Positions 58,736 through 64,000 of a stretch of 64,000 nucleotides of DNA are shown here, in pieces (positions within the stretch are counted from its first letter, which is position 1; each line of letters begins with the position of its first letter). Position numbers and translations under genes: made by a program. Under the pieces are notes generated by a model. It searched no databases, was not told the DNA's origin, and saw nothing but the letters and a program-made list of their open reading frames with translations. Where the stretch lies: positions 1 to 64,000 of the forward strand of contig CALFZO010000021.1 in assembly GCA_937952305.1 (NCBI GenBank), written 5' to 3'. The stretch is from an uncultured Anaerolineales bacterium. Its GTDB lineage: Bacteria > Chloroflexota > Anaerolineae > Anaerolineales > UBA6663.

Positions 58736-61700
58736 GGTGTTGCCTCCCAGATAACGGTGACCTGAGTGCCTTCCCCCGGCTCGCTGTAGACTGTGAATTT
58801 GGCGCCGACGCTCTCGGCGCGCTCGCCCATGATGCGCAAGCCCAGATGGTCGGCCGGCACCCCGGCCACGGCGAAGCCGGCGCCGTTGTCGGCCACCGTC
58901 AGGCGCACCGTGCGGCCCAGACGGGCGGTGACGAAGGCCTGCGAGGCGCGCGCGTGCTTCACGGTGTTGTTGAGCGCCTCCTGCGCGATGCGGTACAGCG
59001 CCACCTGCACGTCCGGCGGCAGGGCGCGGTCGCCCTCCACGCTCAATTGGATCTTCAGGCGCGTCCGGCCGGCCACGGCCTCGGTCAGCTGGCGCAGGAG
59101 CGCGCCGAGCGGGATCTCCACCAGCGCGTTGGGGCGCAGCTCCACCAGCAGGGTGCGCATCTCGGCCAGCGCGCCGCGCGTGAGCTGCCGGAGTTCTTCC
59201 AGCCGGCGCACCCCCTCGGCCGGGTTGAGCGTCCACACCTGCGGCACGACTTCGGCGATCAGCGTGGCCGCGAAGAGGGTCTGGGTCACGGCATCGTGCA
59301 GGTCACGCGCCAGGCGCGTGCGCTCGCTGGCCACGGCCTCCTGGGCCGCCTTCTGCTGCAGCAGGGTGTTGGCCTGGTTGAGCTCCTCGGTGCGCTCGGC
59401 GATGCGCTGCTCCAGCAGGCGCCGGTACTCGGCCTCCTGGGCCGCCAGCCGCTCCTCCGCCTGCCGGGTCTCGCTGATGTCCTCGATCAGGCCGACGAGA
59501 TACTCCACCTGGCCGGCGGCGCCGCGCACGGCCGAGAAGTTCACGCGTCCCCAGAAGACGGTGCCGTCCTTGCGGCGATAGCGCTTCTCGACGACGTATT
59601 GCTCACGCCGGCCGTTAACCAGCTCCTCGAACTGCTCGCGGCCCAGTTCGCGGTCCTCGACCTCCGCCAGGTCGGACGAGACCACCTGGCGCAGCTCGGC
59701 CTCGCTGTAGCCGATCAGGCGCTGGCCGGCGGCGTTGACTGAGAAGATGCGCCGGTCCAGGCCCATCAGGGCCACGCCCACGGACGTGCTTTCAAACACG
59801 GCCCGGAAGCGCGCCTCGGAGGCCTGCAGGTCGGCCAGCATGCGCTTCTGGGCGTCGATGTCCTCGACCAGGGCCACCAGGTAGGCCGGCTGGCCGTCCG
59901 GCGCGCGCACGGCCGAGAGGGTGACGCGGGTCCAGAACACCTCGCCGGTCTGGCGCAGATAGCGTTTCTCCACCTGGTAGGAATCGCGCCGGCCGGCGAG
60001 CAGTTCGCCCAGCAGGTCCAGCCCGACGGCGCGGTCATCCGGGTGGGCGTTGTCCGCGTCGGTGCGCTGCTGCAGCTCGGCCTCGGTGTAGCCGGACATT
60101 CGGCACACGGCGGCGTTGGCGCGCAGGAGATGCCCGTCCAGCGTGTTCAGGGTGATGCCGATGGCCGAGCTGTCAAAGGCGGCGCGGAAGCGTTCCTCAG
60201 ACTCGCGCAGCTCCTCCAGCGCGCGTTTCTGGTCGTCGATGTCCTCGAGCGTGCCGAAGATGTAGCGCGGTGTGCCGTCCGGCTGGCGCACCAGCGAGTA
60301 GTTGAGGCGCCCCCAGAAAGGGCTGCCGTCCCGGCGCACATAGCGGCGCTCGACGGCGTAAGCCTCGCGCTGGCCGGCCAGCAGTTCGCGAAACAGGTCG
60401 GCGTCCAGCCCGCGGTCGTCCGGGTGCACGATCAGCCCGGGGGTGTTCCCCAGCAACTCGGTCTCGCTGTAGCCGAGCATCCGGCAGACGGCCGGGTTCA
60501 CCTGCAGCAAGCGCCGTTCCGGCGACAGGATGCCCATGCCCACGGCCGAGTTCTCGAACATCACGTGAAAGCGCGCCGCGGCCTCGCGCCGCTCGTCGGC
60601 GGCCTGGCGGGCCAGCTCGGCTTCGGCGCGCTTGCGCTGCTCCACCTCGGTGGCCAACTGAGTGTTGGCCTGGCGCAGTTCGGCCGTGCGTTGTTGGACG
60701 GCGGCCTCCAGTTGGCGGTTCTGCGCCCGGATCGTGTACACGCGCGCCTGGAAGACGGCCACGCCCAGCGCCGCCAAAGCGGCCAGCCCCAGACCGCGGA
60801 ACCACCAGGCCTCCCAGAACGGCGGTTGGACGATGACGGGGAGGCTCAGGCCGGCCTCATTCCAGACGCCGTCGCTGTTGGCGGCGCGCACCCGCAGCGT
60901 GTACTGCCCGCCGGGCAGGTTGGTGTAACTGGCATAGCGCCGGTCTCCGGCCGTGATCCAATCCGGATCGACGCCTTCCAGCTTGTAGGCGTAGGTGTTC
61001 TTCGCCGGGGCGTGGAAATCCAGGGCCGCAAACTCGAACGCCACGAAGTCCTGGGTGTGGTCCAGTTCCACCGGCGCGCCGGGCGCGTGCGGCACGGCGC
61101 TGTTGTAGACCTTGAGACCGGTGAGCACCACCGGCGGCGGGACCAAGTTGGGCTGGATGGCGGCCGGATCGAAGATGTTGAAGCCGTGGCCGCCGCCGAC
61201 GTAGAGGCGGCCGTCCGGGCCGCGCAGCCAGGCGTTGGAGTTGAACTCGTTGCTCTGCAGGCCGTCGGCGGCGTCGTAGATCACGAACGTCTCGGCGGCC
61301 GGGTCGAAGCGCGCCAGGCCGTTGTTGGTGGTCAGCCAGAGCCGGCCTTGCGCGTCACCCAGGACGCCGAGGACCGTGGCGTTGCGCAGGCCGTCTTTTT
61401 CGCCATAAGCCTGGAAGGTGCCGTGCGCTGGGTCGAAGCGGTTCAACCCGCCCTGCGTCCCCAGCCACAAGACGCCGTCGGCGCCGCGCTGGATGGCCCA
61501 GACGCTGTCCTCGCTCAGGCTGGTGGGGTCCGTGTCGGCGTGCTGATAGCGCGTGAAGCGCGCCGTCCGAGGCTCGGCACTGGCGGGGTCGTTCAGGTCC
61601 AGACGGTTGAGGCCGCCGCCCCACGTCCCCAGCCACAGCACGTTGTCCGGCGCCAGGAGGACCTGCACCACCTGGTCATGGCTCAGGCTGGTCGGGTCCG

Positions 61701-63306
61701 CGTCGGCGTGTGGGTAGCGCGTGAACGTGCTCGTGCGCGCCGTGTAGCGATGCAGGCCGGCAAAGGTGCCCAGCCACAAGCCGTCCGCGTCCGAGGTGAT
61801 GGCTGTGATATTGCCGTCGGCCAGCCCGGCCGCACCGGGCGGGAAGTGCTCAAACTGCTGGCTGCCCGCGCGCAGGCGGTCCAGGCCGCTGCCCAGCGTG
61901 CCGATCCACAGGTCGCCGTGCGCGTCCAGGTGCAGGGCCATGACCAGATCGTTGCTCAGGCTGAGCGGGTCGGTGGGGTCATGCCGGTAGTGCCGGAAAG
62001 CGCCGCTGGCCGGATCGAAGCGGTCCAGGCCGCCGCCCCAGGTGCCCACCCACAGCGCGCCGCCTGGATCAATGGCGAAGGCGCCGACCGCGTTGTGGCC
62101 GAGGCTGGCCGGGTCGTCCGGCTGGTTCTGGAACAGAGCGAAGTGGCGGCTGTGCGGCGTGAGCTTGTTGAGGCCGTTGTTGGCCGTGCCCACCCACAGC
62201 ACGCCGGACTGGTCTGGCAGCAAAGACCAGACGCTGTCGCTGCTGAGGCTGTGCGGCAGATACGGGTCCGGCTGATAGCGCGTAAACACGCCTGGCCGGC
62301 TCAGCGCCATCTGATTGAGACCGCCGCCCCAGGTGCCCAGCCACAGGTTGCCCTCGCCGTCGACGCGCACCCGGAAGACGTTGTCGGCGCTCAGGCTGCG
62401 CGGATCGGCGGGATTGTGCCGAAAGTGCTGGGCCGTGCCGGTGGCCGGGTCGAACAAGTCCAGGCCAGCGCCCGGCAGGCTGTAGCCGCCGGTGCCCACC
62501 CACAGCCGGCCGCTCGGGTCGGCCGCGATCTCAGCGACGTTGTCGCTGGCCAGGCTGTGCGGATCGGCTGGAACATGCTGGTAATGCGTGAACGTGCCGG
62601 TGGCGCGGTCGAAGCGGTTGAGGCCGGCCCCGGCGAGGCCGTAGGCGCCTGTGCCAACCCAGAGCGTGCCGCGGGAGTCCTCGAACAGAGTCGAGACGGC
62701 GTCGGCGCTCAGGCTGGCCGGATCGGCGGCGGCCTGGCGAAAGTGCTCGAAGCCGGAGCCGTCCGGCTTAAGGCGGTCCAGACCGCCCAGCGTCCCGACC
62801 CACAGCACCCCGGTCGAGTCCTGCAGGATCGCGGTGACGATGCCGTGGCTGAGGCTGTCTGGCTGGCCGGGATCGGGCGCAAAGTGCGTGAACTGGCCGG
62901 TGGCCGGATCAAAGCGGTCCAGGCCGCCGCCCCAGGTGCCCACCCACAGCTGACCGGCGCGGTCTTCGTGCAGGGCCAGGATGGCGTTGTGGCTCAGCGA
63001 ATGGGGATCGGCCGGGTCATGCTTGTAGACCTTGAAGCTGTAGCCGTCGTAGCGGTTCAGCCCGTCTTGGGTGCCGATCCACAGGTAGCCGGTGTGATCC
63101 TGGAGCAGGGCCAGCCCGGCGTTCTGCGAGAGGCCGTCTTCGATGGTGAGGTGCTCAAAGCGCACCGTGGCGCCGGCGGGCAGATCCGCGCCGGGCTCAA
63201 CCGGCGATGAGCGCGCGGTCGCCGGACCAGTTCGGCCCATGCAAAGAAGGCCGGCGACGAGGATTGCCAACCCGAGGCAAGGTCTATGTTTTGAGAAGGC
63301 AGACAT
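58732..63306 (-). CDS. Reg_prop propeller - Y_Y_Y - PAS - HisKA_3 sensor kinase
   Basis: 1524 residues from ATG 63306 (a start at 63360 would add 18 residues before the signal peptide). A signal peptide/anchor (LGLAILVAGLLCMG) is followed by about 14 Reg_prop blades (about 45-770; repeating DPxSLSxDxV...LWVGTxGGGLDRFD), enough for two seven-bladed propellers outside the cell. A Y_Y_Y domain follows (YAYKLEGVDPDWITAG, GQYTLRVRA), then a membrane helix (about 865-885), coiled coil, three PAS domains, a HisKA_3 histidine in RDLHDAVTQTLF, and an ATPase domain with QEALNNTVKHA, DNGAGF and GLRIMGERAE. There is no receiver domain. The ligand is likely a glycan, by analogy with related sensors. Confidence 0.95.
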   Translation of the reverse strand: MSAFSKHRPCLGLAILVAGLLCMGRTGPATARSSPVEPGADLPAGATVRFEHLTIEDGLSQNAGLALLQDHTGYLWIGTQDGLNRYDGYSFKVYKHDPADPHSLSHNAILALHEDRAGQLWVGTWGGGLDRFDPATGQFTHFAPDPGQPDSLSHGIVTAILQDSTGVLWVGTLGGLDRLKPDGSGFEHFRQAAADPASLSADAVSTLFEDSRGTLWVGTGAYGLAGAGLNRFDRATGTFTHYQHVPADPHSLASDNVAEIAADPSGRLWVGTGGYSLPGAGLDLFDPATGTAQHFRHNPADPRSLSADNVFRVRVDGEGNLWLGTWGGGLNQMALSRPGVFTRYQPDPYLPHSLSSDSVWSLLPDQSGVLWVGTANNGLNKLTPHSRHFALFQNQPDDPASLGHNAVGAFAIDPGGALWVGTWGGGLDRFDPASGAFRHYRHDPTDPLSLSNDLVMALHLDAHGDLWIGTLGSGLDRLRAGSQQFEHFPPGAAGLADGNITAITSDADGLWLGTFAGLHRYTARTSTFTRYPHADADPTSLSHDQVVQVLLAPDNVLWLGTWGGGLNRLDLNDPASAEPRTARFTRYQHADTDPTSLSEDSVWAIQRGADGVLWLGTQGGLNRFDPAHGTFQAYGEKDGLRNATVLGVLGDAQGRLWLTTNNGLARFDPAAETFVIYDAADGLQSNEFNSNAWLRGPDGRLYVGGGHGFNIFDPAAIQPNLVPPPVVLTGLKVYNSAVPHAPGAPVELDHTQDFVAFEFAALDFHAPAKNTYAYKLEGVDPDWITAGDRRYASYTNLPGGQYTLRVRAANSDGVWNEAGLSLPVIVQPPFWEAWWFRGLGLAALAALGVAVFQARVYTIRAQNRQLEAAVQQRTAELRQANTQLATEVEQRKRAEAELARQAADERREAAARFHVMFENSAVGMGILSPERRLLQVNPAVCRMLGYSETELLGNTPGLIVHPDDRGLDADLFRELLAGQREAYAVERRYVRRDGSPFWGRLNYSLVRQPDGTPRYIFGTLEDIDDQKRALEELRESEERFRAAFDSSAIGITLNTLDGHLLRANAAVCRMSGYTEAELQQRTDADNAHPDDRAVGLDLLGELLAGRRDSYQVEKRYLRQTGEVFWTRVTLSAVRAPDGQPAYLVALVEDIDAQKRMLADLQASEARFRAVFESTSVGVALMGLDRRIFSVNAAGQRLIGYSEAELRQVVSSDLAEVEDRELGREQFEELVNGRREQYVVEKRYRRKDGTVFWGRVNFSAVRGAAGQVEYLVGLIEDISETRQAEERLAAQEAEYRRLLEQRIAERTEELNQANTLLQQKAAQEAVASERTRLARDLHDAVTQTLFAATLIAEVVPQVWTLNPAEGVRRLEELRQLTRGALAEMRTLLVELRPNALVEIPLGALLRQLTEAVAGRTRLKIQLSVEGDRALPPDVQVALYRIAQEALNNTVKHARASQAFVTARLGRTVRLTVADNGAGFAVAGVPADHLGLRIMGERAESVGAKFTVYSEPGEGTQVTVIWEATP

Positions 63307-63314
63307 TATGTATT

Positions 63315-63332
63315 TGACTCTACCAAGAGTCA
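63315..63332 (-). promoter_or_regulatory. 18-bp palindrome at the sensor kinase start
   Basis: TGACTCT (63315-63321) and AGAGTCA (63326-63332) are perfect inverted arms around ACCA. It lies 9 bases before the chosen ATG at 63306, in an AT-richer stretch. It could be an operator or a leader hairpin; if the longer start at 63360 is real, it is inside the coding part. Confidence 0.35.
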
Positions 63333-63416
63333 CCGGCCGGGGAAAAGTACCATAGCTCACCCGCCCGCCGGTTGGAATTCCTCCCCGCTGACGGCGGGCC
63401 AGCTCGCGGGCGCCGC

Positions 63417-64000
63417 TCAGTTGTGGCGCGTGCGGCGGGGGAGCTGCGTGTTCCAGATCACGAGGGTGTTGCGGCCGGTCTGCTTGGCGGCGTAGAGGGC
63501 CTGGTCGGCGCGGTCCAGGATGGTCTCGAGGCTGATGTCGTAGCCGGGCTCCATCTCGGCCGCGCCCAGGCTGATCGTCACCGACACCGGGCCGCGGTCG
63601 GTGACGACGGGCGCTTGGGAGACGTGCAGGCGCAGACGTTCGGCGGCCGTCCGCGCCTCGGCGGCGCTGGTCTCGGGCATCAAGACGACAAACTCCTCGC
63701 CGCCGTAGCGGCCCAGGATGTCGACATCGCGCAGGCAGTCACGGCAGCGCGCCGCGACGTCGCGCAGGACCTGATCCCCGGCCAGGTGGCCGAGCGTGTC
63801 GTTGACGGTCTTGAAGTGGTCGATGTCGGCGATCAGGATGGTGAGCGGCGGCCGGTAGCGCGCCGCGCGCTCAAACTCGCGCTGACCGAGTTCGAAGAAG
63901 TGGCGCCGGTTGAAGAGTTTGGTGAGCGCGTCGATGTTGGCCAGCCGTTGCGCGTCGGCGAACAGACGCGCGTTTTCCAGGACGATCGCGGCGTGGGCCG
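63417..64000 (-). CDS. GAF-GGDEF diguanylate cyclase, 5' end cut by window edge
   Basis: The frame stays open past an internal ATG at 63683 to the right edge; using that Met would lose the active site. The first residues (AHAAIVLENARLFADAQRLA) are the end of a GAF domain and linker. The GGDEF domain follows with DALTKLFNRRHFF, IADIDHFKTVNDTLGHLAGDQ, the active site RYGGEEFVVL, and ADQALYAAKQTGRN. The inhibitory I-site RDVD sits five residues before GGEEF, so product inhibition by c-di-GMP should be intact. It makes c-di-GMP from GTP and is on the same strand as the two-component system, 110 bases upstream. Confidence 0.93.
   Translation of the reverse strand, partial: AHAAIVLENARLFADAQRLANIDALTKLFNRRHFFELGQREFERAARYRPPLTILIADIDHFKTVNDTLGHLAGDQVLRDVAARCRDCLRDVDILGRYGGEEFVVLMPETSAAEARTAAERLRLHVSQAPVVTDRGPVSVTISLGAAEMEPGYDISLETILDRADQALYAAKQTGRNTLVIWNTQLPRRTRHN

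Noticed and set aside
61400..63100. Regularly spaced repeats that could look like a CRISPR-type or tandem-repeat array
   Set aside because: The roughly 150-base period is that of Reg_prop propeller blades in the sensor kinase, and the repeats diverge at the DNA level as coding repeats do.
60043..63210. Very long plus-strand open frame (about 1055 codons) opposite the sensor kinase
   Set aside because: It is the antisense shadow of a GC-rich gene: the opposite strand encodes clear Reg_prop, PAS and kinase domains, while this frame has low-complexity Gly/Arg/Ala text without any domain.

Overview
The window is chromosomal, gene-dense and very GC-rich, with almost every coding frame ending its codons in G or C. 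Several things point to an uncultured-type Chloroflexota bacterium, probably near Anaerolineae: the mix of mfd, pth, recN and nadK with a bacterial translin, two probable F420 enzymes, and FtsX-type export. This placement is an inference from gene content only. I saw no tRNA, rRNA, CRISPR array or insertion sequence.

Left part (1-27 kb). A truncated SH3-domain envelope protein, an SDR enzyme and an SPFH-like pair come first. Housekeeping DNA and translation genes follow on the minus strand (mfd, pth). An ECF sigma factor (with a structured leader), DegV and a possible anti-sigma protein lie next. A plus-strand block then runs ssb, DUF3467, translin, a two-piece membrane-anchored Cas4-like nuclease, nadK, a zinc-finger membrane protein, recN and a methyltransferase. 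After that come a propeller/di-haem lipoprotein, a giant cyclase-AAA-TPR protein, a secreted hydrolase and a DUF4287/DUF5655 protein.

Right part (27-64 kb). Nearly everything is on the minus strand. padR-ABC-permease forms one operon with a good promoter and a palindromic operator candidate. From 31.6 to 58 kb there is a long run of envelope genes: CPBP-type intramembrane proteases, flavodoxins, multi-pass membrane proteins of one paralogous family, serine hydrolases with membrane tails, a/b-hydrolase, methyltransferase, SRPBCC, GNAT and LLM proteins. The only plus-strand gene inside this run is an AraC-type regulator, divergent from a quinone-oxidoreductase operon. At 58-63.3 kb sits a two-component system: a sensor kinase with a 14-blade Reg_prop propeller, and a LuxR-type response regulator. 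The window ends inside a GAF-GGDEF diguanylate cyclase.

The main discovery is a composite promoter element repeated five times in the right part, always on the minus strand upstream of a gene (33.4, 35.3, 42.5, 53.8 and 58.0 kb). Each copy has an 18-bp near-palindrome of the form CCTGGYCA-NN-TGRCCAGG lying exactly 44 bases upstream of a TATAAT-like -10 box. In three copies the gap also holds a perfect ACTCCCCC-N6-GGGGGAGT palindrome at a fixed position. The half-sites fit the CTG-N10-CAG pattern recognised by some LuxR-type helix-turn-helix proteins, so the neighbouring LuxR regulator is a candidate controller. If so, the 31-58 kb envelope cluster is a local regulon of the propeller sensor kinase. 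Other notable items are the split Cas4-like nuclease, several promoters that imply leaderless mRNAs, a duplicated flavodoxin/membrane-protein cassette, and a frameshifted small membrane gene.
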